Origin: Lycocorax pyrrhopterus obiensis
Lineage: Eukaryota > Chordata > Aves > Passeriformes > Paradisaeidae
Direction: 5' to 3'
Assembly (NCBI GenBank): GCA_014706295.1
Contig: JACSVZ010000001.1
Span: 45,170,383 to 45,234,382 of the forward strand
Length of the DNA stretch: 64,000 nucleotides
The notes beneath the pieces were generated by a model that saw only the letters and a list, made by a program, of their open reading frames with translations, was not told the DNA's origin and did no database searches. How positions within the stretch are numbered: position 1 is the stretch's first letter; each line of letters begins with the position of its first letter. The position numbers and the translations under genes were made by a program. This document shows positions 50,272 to 63,024 of this stretch, piece after piece.

Positions 50272-53200
50272 TGTGAAAGATTTTTAATTTTTCAGATTGC
50301 TCAACTTGATTCTTTCACTGACCTGGAGGCATAAACCAACAAGATCTGCCTTGGCTTTCAACTTCTTAGGGGTTGCTCCAGAAGAAACTTGAAGCTGCTA
50401 ATGTGTTTAAGTATCCCACCTTTGCTCATCACATCCTGAAATTGTTATAAGCTCTTAGGATATGTCTTTTCTTTTTCTCCTGTATACAGTCTAGCCCCAA
50501 AATTTTAGAGGTACAGAACAAACTTGGCCAAAACTTAGATGTTTACACGCAAGTATGTTTTTAATGTTCTATTGCCATATGTGATGTCTTAGAATACCCA
50601 AGACATAAACATAGGTCTAGCAGAGATAGCACAGGGCAAAAAGAATAGTCAAGGCACTGAGCAGCAGAAGTGACAAGTGAAGGCTAAGCAGGACATTTGG
50701 ATTTATTTAAAATGGCATCAAATACCTACTCATTTATTACTGAATCCAGCACTTACACTTGACAAAGTTATTCTGCTTTTCCTTTACCCACCCGTTGATG
50801 TCCAGCATGGATTCATAGGGCAACTGAAGTAACACTTGACCTCTATTTGATATAAGAAATTTAATAGTCTTCTCCGAATTTTATAAGCTTCATCTAACCA
50901 TGTTTTCTATATTTCCTCTATTGTTTCCCTTAGCAGTTTCCACACACAGTTATGACATGAGCAGATCACTGCTATGACTGTTAAATACAAAGCAGCTGTT
51001 TGTCCAAAAAATTAATCAAAACCAATATTTATATATTTAACATTAAGACATAGAGCTTTTTTTTCATCCTTTACTAACCTAGAGGCAAGACTGTATTGCA
51101 ATGATGCAGGATGTGGTTGGCCTTTAAGTCTATGCTCAGTGTAGAATTTGTTGCAGGTGAGTGAGTAAACTGAACTGTAACTGATCCTCTGAAGCAAATC
51201 CTTAAATCTAATTGTTTTGTTTCATCTCCTTTCAAAGGAAAGTTTTGCCATACATTACGACAGTTACAAACTCTTTCAGTTTTTAAGTACATAAGTGTTA
51301 CCAAAAAGGCAATGTGAGATGGACTGCAGTCTTAATATTTCCTTGTTGCTGCAGATGACATTGTCTCTTTCCAAACAGCTGTCCTTAGCAGGAAACATTA
51401 AATGCCCCACCCTACATGTGCTATACAACTGACACTATTCTAAATAAATATGTTTCTAGAGTTGGTTTATAGCCTAGAAGTTATAAACAGGACACATGGA
51501 ATGATTGTGGAGACAGTTGAATGATTTATAGTTTTCAAATATCTTGAAAAAGGAAATAGGGGTGATGATTAGCTCTCTCCAAATAAGGGGCTGAAAAATG
51601 AGGATACACTAAACTGGACATATACGAACTGCTTTTTTTTGGTTCACCTAGTGTATGGATACATGCTCTGTTTTTGTATTACTGCTCAGAGGATTTAAAT
51701 TTTTATTTCAAAGCCCATTATTTGTGGGGTGCTTCAAAATGTAAAATAAAATTGGCAGTATAAGTCTGTATACTGATCTCCTCTTCCCAGTAAATGCCTG
51801 TATTCTCACCAGAAAGTTTTGTAGTGTTTCAGGCTCTTTGCAGTCTTATTTCTTTATTATGTATCAGTAGAAGACACTGCATATATTAGATACTTTATTC
51901 AAAACCAAAGGCAATAAAACAAGATTGATAAATATATAAATTATATTTGTCAGAGTCTAAAACATCTCAATGTTTCATTATCAAACACTTTTTTGATTAA
52001 ATGTATACAGGCAAGAATATGTAAAATAGCATTTATAAATATGCTATATAAAATAGCATTAATAAATATTAAATGTAAATATTTTATTTTTATTTTAATT
52101 TATTAATTTTAGGTACAAAATACCTATTTTGACTGATGAAATGTCCAGTATTCAGTTAAGAAATTCATTTTGTCATACATTTACAATAGTTACTGCAGGT
52201 ATCTGTTTCATCTACAGACATAAGACCTAATATAACAGCATATATAAAATATGCATATAATATATAATAAACAGACCATATCGTGTAATAAACCCTAATG
52301 CAATAATTTACATTTAATTTCTAAGCAATTTAGTGAATATTTTCCCCACATATCAATATTTAATTCTAATGATTACTGTAGAATGAATTGCAATTAAAGG
52401 TTGAACTAACAATCAAATAAATATTAAAAGACATACAAAAATATTGTGCAGTTTAATTCTCTTTTTCTGCAAATACTTAGACAACTCATTATACTGATGA
52501 GAGTTCTGTTTTTTAAGATAAATAATGAAATATAAGCTTCCAGGAAAAATCTCCATAATTCTGGAAACTTTAGTGTTTCGGCACTTTCATGAAATTGTTT
52601 TCAGCTGCAGTGTCACTTGATATGATGCCTCCATTTGGTAATGAATAAGCAAGGACATTTACACTAACAAAGGTAAACCTAGTCCTTAGTGATCTGACAA
52701 AATATTGAAAATAATATGTGACCGGCTGTTCACTCATAAAATTCTTGTGTACTACTTTGAGAAACCTGCCCAAACACGTCAAATAGGACATTCTTGATGT
52801 TGCAAGAATGTCTTAGTTTTTTTCCTTTGGTAGATCTCCCTCCCTATCTGCAAGTACTGAAACAGATGGCATTGCTTTCTACAGCAATAAGTATCTCAGG
52901 AAAATCCCTGCCCTTTCAAAGTATTCATTGTCTCTTGCTTCCGACAACTATAAAATGAAATGTTAGTGAAGTCAACAATGTTTTGGAAATTATTTTGACT
53001 TTTTATGCTCCCTGAGCTGTCATAGTGCTTCTTGACAGATGGTGCTATTATTAAATGCAGGCAAAAATAATTTTAGCCCAAAAATCTTGGGAAGATCAGC
53101 AGAATGGCTACAGGTGTCTATCAGAGAGCCTTCCATCAAGAAGAACATTTTTTGTTTGATGACGACTGGAAAGATCACTTCAGAGAAGTGTTAACCTCTA

Positions 53201-55189
53201 TTTCTCTCTGCAAAACTACAGTCAGGCTACCTGCAATTTTTCATATCATTATCTCTCAAGTGTAGTGGCCTTATGAGATGCACCTGCTACAGTATCAGCA
53301 AGGCTCAGGAGCAAGCAAACAAAAGAAATGCTTCAGGGGAATATCAGTGTAAAGCTGTTGAAATCAAGCAGGATAAAAGTGCTGTGGATTAAATGTACCC
53401 TGTGTACCCCAGGGAATCATGGTACATTGCACCTGGAGCAGAATATAGAAGAACTCACAGAGCGAAATTTTTAGCGTTACTTTAAAATACTAAATAAAAG
53501 CATTTACTGATCATTCAGTGAAAATGTAGGTAGTATTCCTCAGAAACACTTAAGAGTTCTTGTGCTGAAGTTAAGGTTGGGAATATTTTGCTTGCAATTT
53601 CTGAAACATCACAATATACTTGGAAATACCACTGGCATAGATATGACACGTCCACAAGTTTTTTTTCTGATTCGGTGATGTCTGAATCATTCATATGAAA
53701 TTATCCCTTCCTTTCTGTGAGGCTTCATATGGTATTACAACAGCTTGAAAAACTGTTCACTTCATGACATGTTATTGTCTTCATGTTTACCAGGAAGATA
53801 TGGCTGGTCCAGGAATCTAAGTAAAAGATCTTCCAAACTTAATGAGAACAGTTTCTCCAAAGAAAGAGATATGAGATAATTTTCTACAAAACTTATGAAA
53901 TCCCCAACCCATATGCAATTTTTGTCTGCATCTCCGCTAGTAGGGCTTCTTTCATCCTCTAATCCCTGAATCGCAAAGCATGGACTCCGTCTGTAGAAGC
54001 AGAAGTCAATACAAAGTGCTGCATAATAAAGATAGCATTGTTGGTTCTCTCAGACGCAGAAAACTTTGATACCACCAGTCTATGCTATGCTCACAAACCC
54101 AGAAACTCCAACTGAGAATGTCAGGCATTTCTTCCAAGTATCAAATGGTGTAGCTAGAAGACAATGGTGTATCACTCTCTGGGAAGGAGGATGCTGAAAG
54201 TGTCTGAGGTGTTACATAAAGGATGGGTAACAATTGTCTTAGACTCTGAGGGCAAGTGGCGTGTACTAGCTTATCTCTGTAAACATCATTTCTCTTACCC
54301 CAAAGGGATAAAACCTTCTAAGGCAGACTGATGGTGGCCACACTATGTAATTTTTGGCCCTGGATAATTTTTGGACTCCATGATTGCTCCTATACTCCTT
54401 AAACATAATTCTTATCTTCAGATCACCTTCATTTTAAGAAAGCACATTTGAGAAAGCACACTTGAGAGTGGTTTTAGTGTTTTCACAGAGTTGTTCAGAG
54501 CCATGTTAGGATGCCTTCATTGGTAATGACTGACTGAGATGCATTAGTTTTTTCTCCTCTTTTTTTCTTCTTTTTTATTTCAAGTAATCTGACCTTTTTC
54601 TCTCAGCTTTTTGGTTTTTACGTTTTGGTGTTCGTTACAAAATTTCCAAAACTGTTCAATGTGAAGCCAGTCAAATGCAGTAGTCTTATTCCTTTCATAA
54701 TTTTTCAAATCAGACCGTAAGGTAAACTCTCCCTCCAATTTATATTCTGAGGTTCCTATTTTATGGCATACAGAAAGCTTCTGTAAAGAATGTGCACTTG
54801 CACCAGGCCAAGAGCCTGACCCTTTGGCCCAGCTGTAGTCAGCCCCACAGACTGAGAGGAAATAAGAAACTCATTCCAGCTCTCCCCGTGTCTGATCCCT
54901 GTTTGGTGATCTGGCTTCCACACACGGTAGTTTCATCTCGGGCACAACACTTTGCACTGTGTTGGAAGTCTTGTGATTCTTGTGATATTTTTTTTCAAAT
55001 GTGGAACTACTGATTACTATTTTCACTGTTTCTTCATATTATGATTATGACTTGCATTTTGAAAATAGGAGTCTCCTCTATTTTTCATATCTTAATGCGT
55101 AAATAAGATCTTAAAATGCAAGTCTTATCCCATACTGCCAGATTTAAATATTTTAAAAATATTTTCCATTCTACTGCTGGGTAACACAC
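50272..55189. other. AT-rich DNA, no recognised gene
   Basis: Nearly 5 kb without a recognised family. A 21-base AT-rich motif with AAAATAGCATT is duplicated at 52022-52042 and 52049-52070. A GC-richer patch at 54790-54970 might belong to a retroviral remnant next to the LTR at 55190, but I cannot assign it. Confidence 0.45.
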
Positions 55190-55812
55190 TGTGTCTTGGA
55201 GTGACTGTATGATACCGTATCCCCTATCTCCTGCTCTATGCTCAGACATGAAGCCTGTGCCTTTCTACACCTTTAAGGGAGAGGGGGTAGAGCTGGTGGA
55301 ATTCTTTCGGCTCTGTGTTCAAAACATGAGATAAGCTCACTGGCTTCTCCTGCCCAGCTGCTCCACTTCTGCAGCAGGAAGAGAGTTACATTGCTTTTGC
55401 TTTTTAGCTAGTTTCTTTTTTGTTAGTTAAAATATGGTGCCCTGGGACTTCGGTTTCTTCTTCTTCTCTTCTGGACTGTTCATCAACACCAGAACATCAT
55501 TGGGAGACCCTACACACCAGCCTGGAGGGGCCCATGCCAAACCCCAGCTCTGGAGAGGAGAAAGCCACACCCACAAAGGACTCTGAAATCTACCCAGGTT
55601 CTCTCCATAGGGAGAGGTTTTGTTATTTAGCATTATTTTTTTTTCCCCATGCCTGCATGCACTTTACTTGTTAAATAAATAGGGGGTTTTTTCACTTTCC
55701 TGTGATGAAAATTCTTTCTGAACCTGGTGGGGGAGGTGTGGCTGTAACCTGCCTTCTATCAGAGGACGCTCACTTCGGACACTCCTCCGAATTTGTCTCA
55801 AACCGAGACACA
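55190..55812 (+). mobile_element. Endogenous retrovirus LTR bounded by TGTGTC and GACACA
   Basis: A 623-base block that starts TGTGTC at 55190 and ends GAGACACA at 55812, giving the terminal inverted repeat expected of an LTR (TGTGTC / GACACA). An AATAAA signal lies at 55674-55679, followed by a G run and the 3' segment, consistent with R and U5. GC content is well above the flanks. I see no clear target-site duplication, and no gag or pol motif follows, so it is probably a solo or remnant LTR. An 84-codon open frame inside it lies in the U3/R region and is not credible as a gene. Confidence 0.65.
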
Positions 55813-55980
55813 CTGACGTTTTCTCTTCTACTTTTGGTATGGTGTCTCTTTTATCCTGAAATAATTATTTCTTCTCTTCTCAGAAGACTCCTGGTGGTCA
55901 ATAAATTGAAGACGAATGAGCAATGCTTACTGATTGCAAAGAAATGCAAACCCGGGCTGGGCTGAACTGGAAGTAACACT
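55813..55980. other. Unassigned spacer between LTR and CR1 scrap
   Basis: About 170 bases after the LTR end. If this were internal retroviral sequence a primer binding site should follow 55812 directly, but I do not recognise one. Confidence 0.4.
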
Positions 55981-56152
55981 GTCAGCAGGTTGAGGGCGGG
56001 CAACCTTCTGCTCTACTCAGCACTGCTGAGGCCACATCTGGAGCACAGTGCTCAGGTCTGGACACCCCTGTATAAGAAAGACATGGACATACTGGAGTGA
56101 CACCAGTGAAGGACTATGTAGACATTAAGGGCTTGAAACATCCGTCATATAT
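55981..56152 (+). mobile_element. CR1 LINE scrap (distal ORF2 region)
   Basis: About 170 bases matching the CR1 segment after the reverse transcriptase: GTCAGCAGGTTGAGGGCGGG, CTGCTGAGGCCACATCTGGA, GTATAAGAAAGACATGGACA and ATTAAGGGCTTGAAACATC. Plus orientation. It lacks the 3' end. Confidence 0.85.
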
Positions 56153-56538
56153 AATGACATACAACATATATAATGAAAATTTGCAATGACAGAACTTTCA
56201 TACAGTGAGACACATTCAACCTAAAACACTTGTAAGGTAGTTTCATCAGAAACTGTCACTTTTCATCAAGCAGAAGGTGTCTTCTAAAATTATTACTGTA
56301 ACTGATAACAATGTAGTATCTTATGCAACGAGAGTCAATAAGGATAAACCCATCATTCAGGAATCTGCCTAATATTTGAGTCAGTGAAACAACACAAAAC
56401 ATTTATTTGCAAATCTTTCCTCTGCACTGAGGGCCTTTGTTGTCTATAACTGACCACTTCACAACAAGAAACAGAATTCTTCAATTATTTAAAAGCTGAC
56501 AGCAATTCTTTATATAGATAAGTATTGGGTATGCAAAG

Positions 56539-56808
56539 TGTCACTGTTTTCCCCACGGACGAGTAGAGAAACAACACGAAGTCCAGGCTCAGGGATAAAT
56601 GGATGTGTTTTAATGAATTCTCAGAGGACTTTTATATATTGGTTCACAAAGTGCATAGAGTGGCATAAGGTAATTGGTTTTTGCCATCCACCCCCTAAGG
56701 GGATTGGTCAAGTTCTAAGACACCCATCTCTGAGTGTTTTTCTAGTTAGAACCATAACAATTCTACCAAAATAATCCGCAGCTGCAAGAAGTTTACAAAA
56801 CGGTAACA
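56539..56808 (-). mobile_element. Short (270-base) retroviral-type LTR, minus orientation
   Basis: On the minus strand the element opens TGTTAC (at 56808) and closes GTGACA (at 56539), an imperfect terminal inverted repeat with the TG...CA ends of an LTR. Inside, in the right order, are three CCAAT motifs (plus-strand ATTGG at 56703, 56673 and 56638) and a strong TATA box TATATAAAAG (plus 56629-56638). A presumed leader follows downstream. No AATAAA is seen, only ATTAAA at about 56613. The short length recalls alpharetrovirus-like LTRs of birds, but I do not assign a family. The flanking six bases do not match, so a target duplication is unproven. Confidence 0.6.
56629..56638 (-). promoter_or_regulatory. 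TATA box of the short LTR
   Basis: TATATAAAAG on the minus strand, preceded within about 75 bases by three CCAAT motifs. This is a standard RNA polymerase II core promoter arrangement of retroviral U3 regions. Activity cannot be judged from sequence. Confidence 0.55.
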
Positions 56809-59800
56809 TTGTTTTGTCTTACTTGCATGGGAAAGACAGAACTCTCACAAAAATGCTGCAGAGAGCTGAAGAAATTCTCTGCTGGAGTTTTTTCAGCATC
56901 CATATGCAAAGGGCATATTTTGAGATATAAATATCCGTTTTATTTATTTATAGTTCAGTGTTTTTCATTCATTAATCCCCACTTGGAGCAATCAATTGTG
57001 TTCACTATAAATAGCAAGTAGTAACAAGCAGAAAAAAAGTAGCTGATTCATGAACTGAAATTAATACTAAAATAGTGAGATGATCAATCTGAAATGAGAA
57101 GTTTAGTTTAGGCACATTTTTCCTATTTAATTTAGAGTGGCCAACCTTTTTGAGCAAAGCTAGCAATTTTTCATCCATCTACATTTGTTGCTATGGAATA
57201 AAATGAGAAAAATATGAGAAAATACCTACCTTTCAGTATTTTAACTTAGACTAATTGTAAAGAGCTAATGAACTTAGCTTTTGCTTTTATTTGAGGAAGT
57301 TTTGAAGACTGATGTTTATATAAACAATCTGGAAGCCTTTTGTTTTACAGATTGTCATTTCAATTTGACTAAAATTTACTTACTTAGCTCTGGAAATTCA
57401 GGTTTTAATGTAAAAAGAGACTAATGTATAAAAGTTCTATGATTAATAAATCACCCCTGACAATTATATTGAGCACTTGGATAATTTTCTCTATTCAAAT
57501 AAAGTACCTATAATCCAGAATCACAATACATCAACCAGAAAATACCTGCCTAGTTTGTTCACCTAGATGGATAACTGAGTCACACTAATTCTCTTTGCAT
57601 GCAAATTACAGTATTTCAGAAGTACATCAGTAAATAAGTGAAGGGTAGTAGTGTTTGGTAGTTTTTTAAAGGATAGAAAGAGAATGACAAGATATAATCC
57701 CCTGCTGTTCTAAATGTGGCACATAAAAAGCAATACTTCACATGGATTTGTCTGGATTTCTTCAATACTCTACATAAAAGTTTCAATGACTAAGTCTCAT
57801 GTTGAAAACAAGTGATTACCTCTAGGGTACATTCATGAGAGTTTTTTCATCAAATAGTCTAAGTAGTTTGAAGATGATCATGGAGAGACAGGATCACCTT
57901 ATAAAATACAGCTTGATAATGACATAACCTAAGAATAAGAGTAGTTTCTCTGGATAAGCAATTTAAAACTGTCCAAAGCCAGAAGTGAAATTTAAAAAGA
58001 AAATTTCATTCTCTATATGCATACCAGACTGATAGAAAAGGAATTGTGTGAATTTTTTGGAAAAGAAAGCCAGACATAGCTAAACTACTAAAGAAACAAA
58101 CTACATGATCAAGAGTTTAAGAACGCTGTAATAGGTTACAAAGTAGTCCTCAGATTTTGAAAAACATAATTTTTTTCCAGTGGGAATGTGTTTGGTTAGA
58201 AATACAGTCTGTCACACCCACAGTGAATCTAACTTCAGGAAGTGTGTGCAGGCTTTAAAGGCAATTAAAAAAATCTAAGACAAAGAAATTGGTTTTCAGG
58301 GCTTGTTGGCATAAACAGAAACCTTAAAATTGCATATTGGATGGGGATAAGAAGAAATTAAATTCCTTTCTGCAGATGCAAAATTTGCTTCTCTAAGAAA
58401 TTCACGAAACTAAATTTCATTTCATACAAAGTCTTCTAATCTGCTAAGCAGAATTGTGACAAAAATTTTCTGTCCAAGTAGTTGTTGTTTATTACTCATT
58501 CAGTATTAACTGTGTGTGGTAACTAGAACCTTGTAAATAAGGAGTAAAATTATGTTAAAAAGTTAGTTGACTTTCATCAGAAGGAGTAAAAGAGTGTAAA
58601 TAATCCTAGGGTCACTTGAGACAAACCGTGCGCCCTCAGGCTCAGTACAGAGGCATGTGGAGTGTGTCCCTGGCACAGGTGATGCAGGCCATGCCTTGCC
58701 ACAGCTGGTCCCAGCACCCTCCAGCTCACACTTCAAGGAACCTCCCATCCCACCAAGTGGGACACATCAGGCCTGAGAACAAGTGTGCCCTGCAGGTGGG
58801 TTCGTTCTCACATCAGGAGCAAAAACAAGATCATAGCTTACGAAAAAAACAAGCTGTTTTGTGGCAGAATAAGGAGTTAAAAATGGATGATAACAAGAGG
58901 GTTTTTTTTCCCTGCAGAGATGAAGAGTTACTGCCAGATTGCTTTTGGAGACTGCATGTGCCTTCGATTTTGACAAGCTTACACCTCTACAACGATGTTG
59001 TCCTGATACTACCAATAATATCCAACAGCAAAACAAACGTTGTAGACATTTTGTGTGTAAGTAAGTTAAACCTGGGTTTATTTAAAAAAAATAACAACCT
59101 CCCACTACAACTAAGCAACTTTTAGGATCCTTTTTAAATAAGTCACATCATGTATACATTTTTCTAGTAGTGGAGGGGGAAAAAGAGACTTGAAATATTC
59201 GGTATTAACGTCCCCTCACAGAGATATGAGTAAGTCTGTGTTGCTGGTGTAGTTCAGTCTTATACAGCTGTTTCTGAAGCCAGAGCAGGGACAGTCCTTG
59301 TTTTTTGCAGTTCCCTACCTTAGACTTAAATGTGATGGGCTAATTAGCCACTTGCTGGGCTTAAATTCATAAGTGACATACTTCAGAGAACACTTGCCAA
59401 GCTTTACTTTTTTTTTATTTGCTTAGGCAGCATTTGGTTTACAGTTTTGAATAGATGAAAAATATTGCTGGCTTGTAGATGGGTGAACAAAAGTGGGGAG
59501 GCAGGCTGGCAGGGTGAGTGGGATGGGCTCTGTACTTCATGGAGGTAGAGGACAGAACTGTAGATACTGAAATTGGACTGGGAATTACTATGAGTATTTA
59601 GCAGTAACCGAAATCAAATTTATTCTTTACATCTATGACATTTTTAGAGCTGTACGCAATTGAAAACAAAACATGTAATCTACCCAAAATATTAAGAGGG
59701 AATATTACCCATGTGAGATAAAAACTAACTTAAAAAATCAAGAGTAATCAACAACCCACCTTCTGTTGGAGAATCTTTTAGATAGTACATCGTCAGTTTT

Positions 59801-62678
59801 TGCCTTTGTTGCTCCAGCCATCCCAACACCTCCAAAAAACTGTTTCCTTTTCCTATATTTTATTTTGAAGTATATAATAAAAACATAAAGATGGATCTAG
59901 TAAGTAGTGTTGTTGATATTTTGTGGAGAATTCTTATTTCATTCTTATTTTGCCCTCGTGAAATATTTTTAGAGTAGAATGTCATGTATACTCAGCTACT
60001 TGCAGCACTCTATACTCACAAATTTAAGTGTTAATTCTTGTTAATTGTAAAATTTGCTTTGTCTTATGCATCCAGACAATTCCCTAAGTCAATGCTATCA
60101 GATATTAATAAATCATATAATACTAATAAATGTAATCAGTATTAATGAAAAATTTTAAAATGTGTTTCATTATAAAATTTTTCAACTATGAAGATTGTCA
60201 AATGGTTGTTTTCTAAATTTGCTTTCCAGGAAGTAGAGTTTTCTTAGGTTTTAATGATGTCTTAGTATTTTTCATTGAAAAAAAAATCCATTCACGGATA
60301 GACACCTTCTATTCTGAAGTTAGCAATTACAATAAATTAAACAAATAATCATTTCATTTCAGTGGGCCAGGAATTCATGTTTACACTTCAGTGGGACACA
60401 ATTTTTAATTGAGGCAAACAGAAAGCTTCTTTTCCATCTTTTGGTTACTATAGTTATAGAAATCTACAGAAAGAGAGAATTCTGTCAGGCAGAGGGCCTC
60501 AATTTTATTTTTCTGATGAAACAAAAAGTATGAGATGCATTTTCATCAAACAAATCCATATAAGAATCAATTACAATTCCCGCTGCAGGTGTCTGTATTC
60601 ATAAAGAGTTATATTTTCCTTCAAACTGAAAGAGACATGAACTGCTTTAACATATCTAATTACATCTTCAAATTTGGGATTTTACTGCTTCCATTTTGTC
60701 GAGTAAAACTGTTTACAAAATTTTGAAGAAGGTTCTTTGGTCTTCCATATCATGAAGATAATCTGTAATGGTAAAAATTCCTTTGGTTTTACTACCCATT
60801 AAGTACATGGAGAAGACATAAATCAACATGGATGGGTGGAGAGTCTTCATCCAAGCAAGGTGTTAAGGAGAAAGCTGTGGCAAAGAATGAGGTTGATGTT
60901 TATGTCACTAAGTCCCTGTGCAACCCTCCATTGCTACCCTTAATACTTACTCAAGAACTGATCTAATTTCAGATCATAAAAGATAAATCAGTCTAATTTC
61001 CCAGCTGAACAGCATAAATAATTTTGTGCCTTTGCTACAACTATATTTTTACCTCATTAATGCTGAACTTTTTGAGTCTTACTCATACAGCTTCTGATGT
61101 GCTGAATTTCAGAAGTTGAGTGTCTGTTAGAAAGCCAGCAGCAGCTTTTTGATATGCTGCCCAGTGTTAACCCACAGGGGGCTGCTGTAGACTGTGCAAT
61201 GGATCATGCACCAGCTGGGAATTGCTGGGACCATATGCCAGATGGAATTTTATCCAAAATGCCTATTGCAATGAGATAAGCCTGTTGCATATTTCACTGT
61301 AGCTTAGCCAGCCACTTGAGTTCATGTTCTTCTATGACCTTGTAGTCTCAAAAAACGCCCTGTTATGACAAATTTTGATTATAGACTTCGGTTTTGTAAT
61401 AAAAATATTTCTAAGTCTTTTCTTAATCAAGGGAAGTCATTCATTATAAGTGTTAATCAAGATGTTATTGGCGGGAGAAATAAGAAGAAAGAAGGAATCA
61501 TTCAGAAATGGTAATATTGACACATTTTGAAAAAAAAAAAAACACTGCATAGGTAATATTTTCTGTACAATCTTTTCTGAAAAGAATCTGTTGACATTTG
61601 CTGATGACTCAAGTTCTTGATTTTTTGAGAACTTAATACATATTCTTCCAGGAGTCACTAGCCATACAGCTGTCTTGAATATGATTTTATTTTCACCTTT
61701 CTGGACCGTGGTCTTTTTTCTGCAAATTTTCTTCATGATAGTACCCAAGGTTCTAAAAGTTAAGAAAACAGAAAATTTTTATTTATGAGTAAATGAGAGG
61801 GAATAATTTTGTCAGAAATGATAGCATTTCAGATATTTGAGAAGCAGTGCTTTTAGGAGGAAGCAATAAGAAAATATGTATAGCAATTTTAGTCTAATAG
61901 CGGCAGCAGCTGTTGTAAATGTTCTGATCTGTAACTGACAGTCTACCATTTTTTACCCTATGATGGGGCTGGTTAACCTTGATAATGCAAGAGTATGCCA
62001 GCCGCAAAATTTCTTCATCTGGTATTTCACTGTTTATTACAAGAAAAAAAAAAAGAATTTATAGAAGAAGTCCATCACTTCAGGAAAATCATACTGAAAT
62101 CAGTATCATTAGACACTTCACTAAAAACATAAACCATTTTCAAACAGAACTGAGAAAACTCCGGGATAAAAGACAACATTGTCACTAATGATTAATGCAC
62201 ATCTTACTAATTCAGGTGAATAGATTTCAGCTTGCAAACTTATAACGAAACAGTGCTGGTTTTTGTTGTTTTTCTTTTTCTTAACGAATCCCTGATCTTT
62301 GCCAATGAAAACAATGTTGTCTCATATTCTATTATTTACCAACTATATACTAAACAATGCCCACAGATCCTGTTTCCCTCTGATGCCTTGGATATGTTAT
62401 AGCATTTATGCAATTTTAGACCAAAACTTAGCTAGCTTCAGAAAGTCATAAAAGTTTAAATCAAAGTAAAAATATATTCTCATAAACAACCATTTCAGGT
62501 TTCCAGTGAAACTCTCTAGAACACATTTCATATTTGCATTAGTTTTCTGATTGTATATGAGTAAAAAGTTCATAAATATGTTTTACAACAATAACATGCT
62601 AAAGTGACGAAACATGCCTAAAAAAAGGGTGGTTTTTTTTCTATTTCTGATTTCACAGCCTGATGCAGTTTATTTTTG
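56809..62678. other. AT-rich DNA without recognised gene
   Basis: About 5.9 kb, mostly AT-rich. A GC-richer patch at 58615-58800 and another at 61110-61260 stand out, but I do not recognise a family. The 169-codon open frame at 58616-59125 begins inside the first patch, has no known motif and shows no splice context, so it is not called as a gene. Confidence 0.45.
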
Positions 62679-63012
62679 TGTTGGGTTGGCATAGTCAGGT
62701 TTTAGCTGCTGTCAGGGCTACAGGGGTGGCTTCTCTGAGAAGCTGCTGGAAGCTGGGAAGGAGGGAGAAGTGGGGGGAAGATGGTTTTAGGGTCTTATTT
62801 TACTTCTTATTATGCTGCTCTAATAATAAATTCAGTTAATATCGCTAATTCAAGTCTGTTTTGCCTGTGACAGTATTTGGTGAGTGATCTCTTTCTGTCC
62901 TTAACTCACGACCCCTTCATTGTATTTTTTTTCTCCCCTGTCCAGCTATGGAAGGAAGTGATAGAGAGGCTCTGGTGCGTGTCTTGCATCTAGCCAGGGT
63001 CAAACCGCTACA
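62679..63012 (+). mobile_element. Internally deleted LTR, same family as 32700-33705
   Basis: It starts TGTTGGGTTGGC and ends AAACCGCTACA, a TG...CA element of 334 bases. The first 75 bases match the 5' end of the roughly 1 kb LTR family. The sequence then jumps at about 62755, in a GGGAAG context, to the downstream region (GGGAGAAGTGGGGGGAAG onward). About 700 bases of the middle are missing compared with the longer copies. AATAAA is at 62825-62830, and TTGGTGAGTGATCTC near 62878 matches the copy at 33571. Confidence 0.8.
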
Positions 63013-63024
63013 CATTTTTTTTAC

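Noticed and set aside
58616..59125. 169-codon plus-strand open frame
   Set aside because: No known motif; the N-terminal half owes its length to a GC-rich patch and the C-terminal part is ordinary AT-rich sequence.
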